Position numbers and translations under genes: made by a program. Of a stretch of DNA of 64,000 bases, positions 11,801-22,099 are shown piece after piece. The notes under the pieces were generated by a model, which was not told where the DNA came from, searched no databases, and was given only the letters and a program-made list of their open reading frames with translations. This DNA comes from Euglena gracilis (lineage: Eukaryota; Euglenida; Euglenophyceae; Euglenales): the NCBI GenBank assembly GCA_039621445.1, contig CP154957.1, positions 17,554,595-17,618,594 on the forward strand, written 5' to 3'. Positions within the stretch are counted from its first letter, which is position 1, and the number at the start of each line of letters is the position of its first letter.

Positions 11801-14800
11801 GGGACGTCCGGCCGGCCGGCAGGCCCACCAGCAGCGCCCGCTTCCCGGCGAAGGTGAGTGGCGGGGCGTCGGCGGGCCGGACCAGCGCCGGGCGGCCCTG
11901 TGGGAGCCGGTGCCGACCATTTTCTGGCAACTGGTCGGTGGCGACCTTTGTTGGTCATGGCCTGGCCAGGCAACCTGACCACCAGGTATTTCCCCGCCAA
12001 AAAAATTATTCTCCTCGTTTTCTTTGATAAGCCAGAACCTGTGCGGCCCGAAAACAACCCTGGTCATTTCATAAACCTCATTCGGGGAGTCAATAATGGG
12101 GCGCGGAAAAAAGCAAAAAAAACAATCGGGTTTGCAAATTTCTGATTCAAATCATTTCGGTTGAATTCACAAAAATCAATAACAAAAAATGCCCCTGAAG
12201 GAATGAAGGTGAAAAGTGAATTGAGCCGTTGACCAACCGCAATCATGACTGCTTGGCTCTTCTGGAACGTTTACGGAAAATGCCACCGATGTCCAAAAAG
12301 CCGCCCGGCCGGAACGGCGATGCTGAACCGGAACACGGAGCCCTCCCCGACGCTGCTGGCGAAGTCCAGCCGGCCGCCCATCGCCTCCACCAGCATGCGG
12401 CTGATGGTCAGCCCGAGGCCCGTGCCGGACGGTCGTGGGTCGGCCGCCGGTCCCTGCGGAGGCGGCGGGGGACGTTGTCGGCCAGGGCGGTTGAGACGGG
12501 AACCCCCGATCTGAATGACCCTCCCCAAAAATAACCTGGCGGGGGGCCCAGGTCATCGAAACCAACCTTTAACCTTTGGCCCTGCCCCCTGCCAGGTTAC
12601 TTGGGCCCTTTTTTCAGGATCGCAAAGGAATTTTTGCCTTAAAAAAGTGGTGCCAAGTCACTGGAACCATCTTTGCCCCCCCCCCGCCAAGTTATTCGGC
12701 CACTGCCAGGAGCAAGGGCCCCGCCAGGCTATTTGGGGGGTTAATGTGCCTCCCCCCCCCTCATCGACAACCCGTGTGAACAACCGAAAACAAGAGGGCC
12801 GATGCCAACCAAAGCAACAATACAGAAACTCGGCGCCGTGTCATTAAAAATGAACATTTGCGACCCACGTCAGTTAATCCTGACGTACCTTCCCCCTCCT
12901 TGTCCTTGACACGCCAAAGTCCGGGGAAAGTGCAGTTGACATGTCATGGACAAGCCGTGTCGTGGGCACCGAACCATAGACCATAACTAGGTAGTCTGGA
13001 CCTCGATTTTAGGGTAAATCACCGCATGGCAGCAACAATAGCACCATTGGTGCGTTCGTATTTTACTAAATCACCAAAATTCAAAAGGAAATCAGTTCAA
13101 AACTATGGTTCCATCCAAAAAAAATTAGTGGTAAGCTCAGGAAAGCCCAGCTGCGTCAAAAAAATGTATGTGTATGTGATGTATTATTTTTGGGTACGGG
13201 AAAAATGCGGTAGACACAGGGGGTATGTCACGGGTAAGCCGTGTCAAGAACAGGGGGGAGGTACCTCAGAAAAACACGTTTAAATGCTCAAAAGTTCATA
13301 ACAGAACAAAAAGGTCAAAGAGTGGGGGAAAAAAAAACTGATTCGGCAGTTTGCTTCAGAGACAGACACACAATTGGCCAGTTACATGGACAGTGGGTGA
13401 AAATCGACATACCCACCCGCAACCCACGTTGAATTTTTGCTGTTGTGTTGAAAAATAGAAAAAATTCTTCCCCAACACTTTGCGCCAGAAAACTTACTTT
13501 TTATGCTGTTTTTGTAAATTGTTGAAAAGGATCACAAAAACGCAAGTTTTGAAAGCCCCCCAGCTTTTTTCTGTCGCTTTGTGCCTTTTTCCCCCAGGGA
13601 GAGGAGGTTTGACTCACCCCCTTCGCCACCCCCCCCCCTCCCAACCTCCCCATCCCGGAGGGGGGAGGGGGTCCTGCCCTGCTTCCCCTCTGGGGGGGGG
13701 GGAGATCGGACCCCCCCCTGTGCAAAGCCAACGCTCACTTGCCCCCCGGGGGAGGGGGGGGGGAGGGAAGCCAACCCAGGCCCACGCACCCACCCTGGGG
13801 GGTCTTCCAAGTTAAAAACAAGCCTAGCGATATGTCCTGAACTTGCCTCCACTAAATAAGAAAAAAAATTGCGCCCAGAAAGCCATAGCCCTGAAAGACC
13901 CCGGAACGCACATGAAACCCCCAAAAATCCATCCTTTTTTGGTGCCAATTGACAACACCTCAATGGCAACCAAATCTTCCTTGTCAGGGGCACATAAACG
14001 GCTGTTCTTGGCCAGTTGAATACCTTTTCTGAAAGGTGCAGGTGCAAATTGTTGCTTTAACGGCAGTGTAAACATAACTTTTGGCTTCACCACATGAAAG
14101 CTGGGGCTAATTTGCTTGGCAGTAAAAGGCCAGTTTCCAAGAAAAAAAGGAGGGAAGATTGACCAAAAAAACATGCACCATCACTCACTATTGCGGCAGT
14201 GGGGGACGCAACGCTGCGACAGCGGGGGATGCGGTGGGCACAGGCGGGCAGGCTGGAGGGGGACCTGGGCGAAGGGCTGGAACAGGCGGGCCGCGACGTC
14301 CCCCGGGATGCCGCCCCCCGTGTCCCGCACCGCGAAGTGGGCCCGGCGGTGGCCCGGCGGCAGCGCGGCGTCCGGGGCCAGGGCCACCGCCAGCACCACG
14401 GAGCCGCTGGGGGTCGCCTTCAGCGCGTTGGACAGCAGGTTGGGCGCCAGCCCATGCTTACCCAACCCAACCCCACCCCCGGGACACTGTCTCTAGACAA
14501 GTCAGCAAGTCCAGAGGGAAGAGAGAGGTCTCTCTCAGGAAAGGTCGGAGGGTACGGAGGCAGGATTTCCCGGGCAGGTCCCGCTCAGAGAAAAAAAATA
14601 GCCATTTTTCGACCTCCACCAGTCGCAAAAATCCCAAAGAGAGGTTTTTTCCACAAATTCGTGATCACAATCCTGAAACAATGTCGGCAAACTTTTCAAC
14701 GGGGGAATATATTTTTTTATAACTGAAAAATATGAAACTTTGCAAAAATTTGCTGGGAGATAGGTCAGCATACAAGCCTAGAAGACATTTCTATGAGGAC

Positions 14801-16114
14801 AGGTCAGCGGGTACAGGGGATTAGAGGACAGTTCTCCAGGGAAGACAGTTTCCCGGGGAGGACAGTTTCCCGGGGGGTACCCAACCCCCCCCCCCCCGGA
14901 AACTGGCAGCCGACAGGTCGAGAAGCACCAGGGGCCCTGGCAGTTTCCCGGGACCCCGGCAGATTCTCGGTCACAAACAGGGGACCTGGGGGGGGGGGAG
15001 GTCGCACTGGCCGACATTTCAACCGATGGTGACTGAAAAGACAATAGTTGGATGAGACCCCTCCCCCCCCCACCCCTCCAGAAGGGTTGGGTCAGCAGGA
15101 TTTTTCTTTTGGAAATGCCATTCCGAAGAGGGAAAGTGCTGGCCGGAAAAGACTTCGAGATCTGGCGTTTCCAGCAGACCTACGGCGAGGGTCCACTAGA
15201 AGTTCAACTGGCCGAATTTGGGCTAGCCGCAGTCGAGCCACCCCCCCCCCCCGAGTCAACCACTAAGCAGAGACTTGGTTGAGTAGCACCTGCTTCAGGC
15301 GGTGGGGGTCCCCGATGACCTCGGCATCCTGTTGTGGGGGGAATCCCGGGATGCACAAAAGCACACCGGAGGGGGGAAAAATCCAGACGGGAGGATTTGC
15401 GAACAGGAAAAAATCCACGGGAGAAATATTGGAGAAACATATGCTGAGAAAATTCTGGACAAAAATTTGCGAAACCATTTTTGGGGAAATCGAGATGGAA
15501 ACAACGGGAACCCAGGAAACCACGTGGGCAAATACAGAGTGGCAGGCGTAGGCAGTGCATGCACCTCCGCCATCTCATAGCCCAGCTCCACGTCTGGCGG
15601 CTTCCGGTCTACGGGCAGCATGGCCATGGCATCCTCCACGCACTCCCGCAGGTCGAAGGGCACCTGCTCCAGTTCCACCCGCCCGGCATCCAGCTTGGCG
15701 AAATCCAAAATGCGGTCCAGCGCCCGTGGTGCTCGGTTCGACACCCGCCAGGCCATCTGCGTTGTTTGGTGCCAAAACACAGTGAACGGCGTGTTGCATT
15801 TTCCAACAGAGTTGTCTGCAGCTGCGTCGAAGTTTGGTCATCTGTCGCGTTTGGGCAATCATAACGCAGTAAATACTTGCTGCCATCGGCTTCGCGCCAA
15901 CTTGCCCGCCTGTCCCCGGCTTTTTTCCCCGGCAGCACCTCCACGGCGGCTGGGACTTGGTTCACGGTCTTGAGGTTGTGTTCCGCACTGGCGGAGACGT
16001 GCTGCAGCGCCTCCGTGACGTCCAGGTCGGACCCGCCCAGCCGGTCCTGCAGCAGGGCCGCCATGCCACAAATGTGGTTTTTGTGGCGTTGCCAAAAATC
16101 CAAATTTTGTGGAG
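6639..16114 (-). CDS. Hybrid sensor histidine kinase, 3' exons (kinase, pseudo-receiver, receiver)
   Basis: Predicted exons, 5' to 3': 16114-15957, 15756-15565, 15328-15290, 14456-14265, 12453-12316, 11897-11772, 10559-10438, 9791-9645, 8747-8576, 8046-7712, 6849-6639. Every junction keeps frame, giving about 610 residues. Exons 1-2 are dimerisation helices ([20 protein letters not shown]). Exon 3 plus 4 give the N box (GDPHRLKQ then [10 protein letters not shown]). Exon 4 has the G1 box ([10 protein letters not shown]) and F box; exon 5 has the G2 box ([11 protein letters not shown]). Exons 6-8 form a receiver fold lacking the acidic pair (LLVGLP) and phospho-Asp. Exons 9-10 form an intact receiver: [25 protein letters not shown]. 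Such kinases autophosphorylate on His and relay the phosphate to the receiver Asp. The H-box His exon and sensor domain were not found upstream. The exon 5 donor (GTTCCG) is weak, and about 80 bases near 8007-7930 may be a further intron. The stop at 6639-6641 is the likely end. Confidence 0.85.
8160..8440. repeat. ATGTACAT-type and (CA)n microsatellites
   Basis: Within the intron between the two receiver exons of the kinase gene. It consists of alternating TATGTACATATG-like words and then CA dinucleotides (about 8376-8423). It shows no coding character. Confidence 0.85.
8778..8815. repeat. (GGCT)9 microsatellite
   Basis: Nine perfect tandem GGCT units lie just upstream, in transcription sense, of the receiver exon that starts at 8747. 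The same GGCTGG word recurs in neighbouring intron repeats at 8930, 9150, 10700 and 11260. Confidence 0.9.
8925..11640. repeat. Intronic short repeat family (GGCTGGAAAAAGG...)
   Basis: Introns of the kinase gene carry related copies of GGCTGGAAAAAGGTGCTGG followed by G/C tracts and sometimes CCTCCGGCTTAAGAAA, seen near 8930, 9150, 10700, 11260 and 11600. Copies differ in tract length. They look like small interspersed elements, but no terminal repeats could be defined. Confidence 0.5.
10644..10683. repeat. 12-bp hairpin with C/G-run head
   Basis: CTGAGCTGGACC pairs exactly with GGTCCAGCTCAG; between them CCCC and GGGG runs can extend the stem. It lies in an intron of the kinase gene, about 85 bases upstream (in the minus sense) of the exon that starts at 10559. 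Confidence 0.75.
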
Positions 16115-16405
16115 CTGAGGAAAGTGGTGTGTGACGCCTGCGGTTTGGCATACCATTTTCATTGCCAAGATTTGCGGCGGCCGCCAAAGTATCGCTCTTT
16201 TTTGTGTAAAGCGTGTCGTCTTCCGTGACGTCCAACACTCCCTGTCGTATTGCTCAAAGGCAACCTCTGGCCGTTTCTTGTGTTGTAGAGTGCCCCCCTA
16301 GACCTACCTAGTCTAGTCTGGTCTAGTCTAGACCTACCTAGTCCAGGGTAGAGGACCACCTGGCCTCTCAACCTCTCGCCGAATTTTCATGACAGCGATT
16401 TTTTG

Positions 16406-16502
16406 ATTGCCACGGATGCCCTAATGGAAAAACGTGTTACTGCCACAGATGCCTTAATGGAAAACGTGTCATTGCCACAGATGCCCTAATGGAAAACGTG
16501 TC
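16406..16502. repeat. Three-copy 32/33-bp tandem repeat
   Basis: Units at 16406-16438, 16439-16470 and 16471-16502 share TGCCAC, GATGCC, TAATGGAAAA and CGTGT. Just before it (16300-16350) is a cluster of CTAGTCTAGTC words. The rest of 16503-16813 shows no gene. Confidence 0.85.
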
Positions 16503-17714
16503 AAGCCCTCCCCCCCTTGGTCGGTGGCTAATCATAAAAATGGTCTGTGGCGGGCTCAACTCACCCGGAAATGGTCCAGATTGGTCCAAATAAGTGAGTT
16601 ACACCAACATAAACACCCCCGGATGGAAATCTTTGGTCGGTGGGGGTCGATGGGCCCTAGATGGGGGTCCGGAGGGGTAAAAAACCAATGATGCATCAGG
16701 GATTACGTGAAAATCAAGCATTCTGCACCATGAGAGGCAGAAAACTCCCCCCTCCACCCCCATCCGAACCTCAAGTAATAAAATCCCTTCCAAGTTACTC
16801 AGGGGCTACCCTCACCAGGGTGTGACGTAGAGCTGAGCTCTTTGGGGGACCATTCCGGCTCGGCCGGCGAAAAACGCTCATTTTCAGCTCAAAAACATGT
16901 TTTCCGGGTCAAGGAGGCTCAAAAAAAACCATTGGTTTTGGCGACCGAAATTTTTTGTCGATTTTTTTCGATTTTTTGACCCGGTTTTGACCCAAAGTCA
17001 ATGGGTTGGCGAACCAAAATGGGGCGCTGGCGGGTCGAAAAACGCTCATTTTCAGCTCAAAAAAAAAAAAAAAAACATGGTTTTGGGCGAAAAATTTTTT
17101 TTCGATTTTTTTCGACTTTTTTGACCCGGTTTTGACCCAAAGTCAATGGGTTGGCGAACCAAAACGGGGCGCTGGCGGGTCGAAAAACGCTCATTTTCAG
17201 CTCAAAAACACTTTTTCCGGGTCCGGGAGGCCAAAAAACATGGTTTTGGGCGAAAAAATTTTTTTCGATTTTTTTCGACTTTTGGCCCGAAAACGGCTAA
17301 GTCGGACAGTGGGAAAAGTGTACAAAACGGCCATTTGGACCGAAAAACGGCCATATCTCGGCCCAGGCGGGGAGTTGGCCCAAACTGCGCATACCGGTGG
17401 ATAGGGCGTCCCAAAGTTGTGGAATGAGGTACTCTTTAGTTTTTCTCAACTCCCCGGCGTTTTCGAGATATTTTGAATTTTTCGATTTTTTGACCCCCAA
17501 AATGACCCCCTGTTGCCGGTCCAACAAAAGTTCTTTGAAAAAAAAACGGTAGACAACTTTTTTGCTCGGGCCAGATCTCCGGACTGGCGGGGAGTTGGGG
17601 GCAACCTAAGGGCTCTGGAAAAACTAGGGACCGTCTCCTAACCGATAGGCTATTAATCTTTCGGGTCCGGAAATCCAATCACATCGATAATCCGCGGGGG
17701 CCCGAGCCTACTCA

Positions 17715-17755
<41 letters not shown>
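17715..17755. repeat. Uninterrupted G41 homopolymer
   Basis: Forty-one consecutive G residues beside the hairpin of the first complete unit. Other units have shorter, interrupted tracts at the same place, for example 18904-18924. It could form G-quadruplexes, and its length is probably uncertain in the assembly. Confidence 0.9.
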
Positions 17756-17756
<1 letters not shown>

Positions 17757-17783
17757 CAGGGGGGGGTTTCGGGGGGGTGGTAA

Positions 17784-17818
17784 GCTTCGCTCTTACTCTA
17801 AAGAGATAAGAGCTCAGC
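17784..17818 (-). repeat. Family H hairpin cassette (CTC/GAG form)
   Basis: Read on the minus strand: GCT, GA, GCTCTTA, bulged T, CTCT, TT loop, AGAG, TAAGAGC, GA, AGC. The competing upstream arm is present next to it (17830-17855). The G-tract at 17715-17755 is the flanking C-tract read on the plus strand. Confidence 0.9.
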
Positions 17819-18952
17819 GACCAGGGTGTGACGTAGAGCTGAGCTCTTTGGGGGACCATTCCGGCCCGGCCCGCGAAAAACGCTCATTTTCAGCTCAAAA
17901 ACATGTTTTCCGGGTCCAGGAGGCCAAAAAAACATGGTTTTGGGCGAAAATTTTTTGTCGATTTTTTTCGATTTTTTTGACCCGGTTTTGACCCAAAATC
18001 AATGGGTTGGCGAAAAACGCTCATTTTCAGCTCAAAAACACTTTTTCCGGATCCGGGAGGGGAAAAAACATGGTTTTGGGCGAAAAATTTTTTTCGATTT
18101 TTTTCGACTTTTTTGACCCGGTTTTGACCCAAAGTCAATGGGTTGGCGAACCAAAACGGGGCGCTGGCGGGTCGAAAAACGCTCATTTTCAGCTCAAAAA
18201 CACTTTTTCCGGGTCCGGGAGGCCAAAAAACATGGTTTTGGGCGAAAAAAAATTTTTCGATTTTTTTCGACTTTTGGCCCGAAAACGGCTAAGTCGGACA
18301 GTGGGAAAAGTGTACAAAACGGCCATTTGGACCGAAAAACGGCCATATCTCGGCCCAGGCGGGGAGTTGGCCCAAACTGCGAATACCGGTGGAAAGGGCG
18401 TCCCAAAGTTGTGGAATGAGGTACTCTTTAGTTTTTCTCAACTCCCCAGCGTTTTCGAGATATTTTGAATTTTTCGATTTTTTGACCCCAAAATGACCCC
18501 TTTTTGGCAGAGTCCCCCCCTGGCAAAACCACAAAACGGCCATATCTCGGCCCAGGCGGGGAGTTGGCCCAAACCGCGCATACCGGTGGATAGGGCGTCC
18601 CAAAGTTGTGGAATGAGGTACTCTTTAGTTTTTCTCAACTCCCCGGCGTTTTCGAGATATTTTGAATATTTCGATTTTTTGACCCCCAAAATGACCCCCT
18701 GTTGCCGGTCCAACAAAAGTTCTTTGAAAAAAAAACGGTAGACAACTTTTTTGCTCGGGCCAGATCTCCGGACTGGCGGGGAGTTGGGGGCAACCTAAGG
18801 GCTCTGGAAAAACTAGGGACCGTCTCCTAACCGATAGGCTATTAATCTTTCGGGTCCGGAAATCCAATCACATCGATAATCCGCGGGGGCCCGAGCCTAC
18901 TCAGGGGGGGGGGGCGGGGGGGGGTCAGGGGGGGGTTTCGGGGGGGTGGTAA

Positions 18953-18987
18953 GCTTCGCTCTTACTCTAAAGAGATAAGAGCTCAGC
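18953..18987 (-). repeat. Family H hairpin cassette (CTC/GAG form)
   Basis: Identical to the copy at 17784-17818, with an adjacent G-tract and the upstream competing arm. Confidence 0.9.
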
Positions 18988-20269
18988 GACCAGGGTGTGA
19001 CGTAGAGCTGAGCTCTTTGGGGGACCATTCCGGCCCGGCCCGCGAAAAACGCTCATTTTCAGCTCAAAAACATGTTTTCCGGGTCCAGGAGGCCAAAAAA
19101 ACATGGTTTTGGGCGAAAATTTTTTGTCGATTTTTTTCGATTTTTTTGACCCGGTTTTGACCCAAAATCAATGGGTTGGCGAACCCAAAAGGGGCGCTGG
19201 CGGGTCGAAAAACGCTCATTTTCAGCTCAAAAACACTTTTTCCGGATCCGGGAGGGGAAAAAACATGGTTTTGGGCGAAAAATTTTTTTTCGATTTTTTT
19301 CGACTTTTTTGACCCGGTTTTGACCCAAAGTCAATGGGTTGGCGAACCAAAACGGGGCGCTGGCGGGTCGAAAAACGCTCATTTTCAGCTCAAAAACACT
19401 TTTTCCGGGTCCGGGAGGCCAAAAAACATGGTTTTGGGCGAAAAAAAATTTTTCGATTTTTTTCGACTTTTGGCCCGAAAACGGCTAAGTCGGACAGTGG
19501 GAAAAGTGTACAAAACGGCCATTTGGACCGAAAAACGGCCATATCTCGGCCCAGGCGGGGAGTTGGCCCAAACTGCGAATACCGGTGGAAAGGGCGTCCC
19601 AAAGTTGTGGAATGAGGTACTCTTTAGTTTTTCTCAACTCCCCAGCGTTTTCGAGATATTTTGAATTTTTCGATTTTTTGACCCCAAAATGACCCCTTTT
19701 TGGCAGAGTCCCCCCCTGGCAAAACCACAAAACGGCCATATCTCGGCCCAGGCGGGGAGTTGGCCCAAACCGCGCATACCGGTGGATAGGGCGTCCCAAA
19801 GTTGTGGAATGAGGTACTCTTTAGTTTTTCTCAACTCCCCGGCGTTTTCGAGATATTTTGAATTTTTCGATTTTTTGACCCCCAAAATGACCCCCTGTTG
19901 CCGGTCCAACAAAAGTTCTTTGAAAAAAAAAACGGTAGACAACTTTTTTGCTCGGGCCAGATCTCCGGAAAAAACTAGGGAACCGTCTCCTAACCGAGGG
20001 CTCTTAATCTTTCGGGTCCGGAAATCCAAATCACATCGATAATCCGCTGGGGCCGGGGCCCGAGCCTATCAGGGCCGCCTTTCCGGGACGCCTGGCCGCC
20101 GTTCCGGGCCGGCCCGGCGCTCTGGAAAAACTAGGGACCGTCTCCTAACCGATAGGCTATTAATCTTTCGGGTCCGGAAATCCAATCACATCGATAATCC
20201 GCGGGGGCCCGAGCCTACTCAGGGGGGGGGGCGGGGGGGGGTCAGGGGGGGGTTTCGGGGGGGTGGTAA

Positions 20270-20304
20270 GCTTCGCTCTTACTCTAAAGAGATAAGAGCT
20301 CAGC
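20270..20304 (-). repeat. Family H hairpin cassette (CTC/GAG form)
   Basis: Identical to the copy at 17784-17818. A diverged GC-rich insert (about 19960-20125) lies before this unit. Confidence 0.9.
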
Positions 20305-20840
20305 GACCAGGGTGTGACGTAGAGCTGAGCTCTTTGGGGGACCATTCCGGCCCGGCCCGCGAAAAACGCTCATTTTCAGCTCAAAAACATGTTTTCCGGG
20401 TCCAGGAGGCCAAAAAAACATGGTTTTGGGCGAAAAATTTTTGTCGATTTTTTTCGATTTTTTTGACCCGGTTTTGACCCAAAATCAATGGGTTGGCGAA
20501 CCCAAAAGGGGCGCTGGCGGGTCGAAAAACGCTCATTTTCAGCTCAAAAACACTTTTTCCGGATCCGGGAGGGGAAAAAACATGGTTTTGGGCGAAAAAT
20601 TTTTTTTCGATTTTTTTCGACTTTTTTGACCCGGTTTTGACCCAAAGTCAATGGGTTGGCGAACCAAAACGGGGCGCTGGCGGGTCGAAAAACGCTCATT
20701 TTCAGCTCAAAAACACTTTTTCCGGGTCCGGGAGGCCAAAAAACATGGTTTTGGGCGAAAAAAATTTTTCGATTTTTTCGACTTTTGGCCCGAAAACGGC
20801 TAAGTCGGACAGTGGGAAAAGTGTACAAAACGGCCATTTG

Positions 20841-21028
20841 ATCATGACCCATGATGGCCATCATGACCCCGGATGGCCATCATGACCCCGGATGGCCATC
20901 ATGACCCCGGATGGCCATCATGACCCCGGATGGCCATCAGGACCCCGGATGGCCATCATGACCCATGATGGCCATCATGACCCCGGATAGCCATCATGAC
21001 CCCGGATGGCCATCATGACCCATGATGG
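20841..21028. repeat. Palindromic CATGATGGCCATCATG-type array
   Basis: About eight units of roughly 23 bp contain GATGGCCATC and TCATGA, each its own reverse complement, joined by CCCCGG. The array interrupts a family-H module after GGCCATTTG. Confidence 0.9.
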
Positions 21029-21475
21029 CCCGGCGGCCGGGGCGGCAAACGGCCCTTGGAAGGCCGGCCGGCGGAAGGCTCGGCCGGCCGGCCCGGCGGG
21101 GCAGGCCCGGCCGGGCCGGCGGCCGGCCCGGACGGAGGCCCGGCCCGGCCCGGCGGCCCGGCGGCCGGCCTGCCATATGGTCATTGGTCATGATGGCCAG
21201 CATTGGTCCTGATGGAAAAAAGCCGAAAAAAGGGAAGGGCGCCGAGGGAAGGGGGCAGTTGGGGGCGGGCCGCTGGGGGGGGGCGGGCGGGGGGGGGGCT
21301 CGGGGGGGAACGGGAAGGGGAGGGGAAGGGGGGGGCGGGGGCCGGGCCTAAGGGGGGGGGCCGGGGGGGCACCGATAATGGCAGGCTGCGGGGGGCGAGC
21401 CTACTCAGGGGGGGGGGGGGGGGGGGGGGCGGGGGGGGGGGGCGGGGGGGGGGGGGTCAGGGGGGGGTTTCGGGG
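21029..21475. repeat. GGCC-palindrome block and interrupted G-tracts
   Basis: 21029-21180 is almost wholly made of GGCC, CCGG and GCCGGC words. 21240-21475 is G-rich, with runs of 12-22 G broken by single C residues. No coding signal is believable here. Confidence 0.85.
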
Positions 21476-21484
21476 GGGTGGTAA

Positions 21485-21519
21485 GCTTCGCTCTTACTCT
21501 AAAGAGATAAGAGCTCAGC
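21485..21519 (-). repeat. Family H hairpin cassette (CTC/GAG form), at the inversion
   Basis: Same hairpin as the previous three, with its competing arm. Immediately after it the array switches to the opposite orientation (GATTATCGATGTGATT at about 21571). Confidence 0.9.
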
Positions 21520-22099
21520 GACCAGGGTGTGACGTAGAGCTGAGCTCTTTGGGAGACCACGGCCCCCGCGGATTATCGATGTGATTGGATTTCCGGACCC
21601 GAAAGATTAATAGCCTATCGGTTAGGAGACGGTCCCTAGTTTTTCCAGAGCCCTTAGGTTGCCCCCAACTCCCCGCCAGTCCGGAGATCTGGCCCGAGCA
21701 AAAAAGTTGTCTACCGTTTTTTTTTTCAAAGAACTTTTGTTGGACCGGCAACAGGGGGTCATTTTGGGGGTCAAAAAATCGAAAAATTCAAAATATCTCG
21801 AAGACGCCGGGGAGTTGAGAAAAACTAAAGAGTACCTCATTCCACAACTTTGGGACGCCCTATCCACCGGTATGCGCGGTTTGGGCCAACTCCCCGCCTG
21901 GGCCGAGATATGGCCGTTTTGTGGTTTTGCCAGGGGGGGACTCTGCCAAAAAGGGGACCGAAAAACGGCCATATCTCGGCCCAGGCGGGGAGTTGGCCCA
22001 AACTGCGAATACCGGTGGAAAGGGCGTCCCAAAGTTGTGGAATGAGGTACTCTTTAGTTTTTCTCAACTCCCCAGCATTTTCGAGATATTTTGAATTTT

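Noticed and set aside
15052-15282. Plus-strand frame with [16 protein letters not shown] as a possible exon
   Set aside because: It reads like protein, but it lies in an intron of the well-supported minus-strand kinase gene, has no clear acceptor or donor, and matches no family I know.
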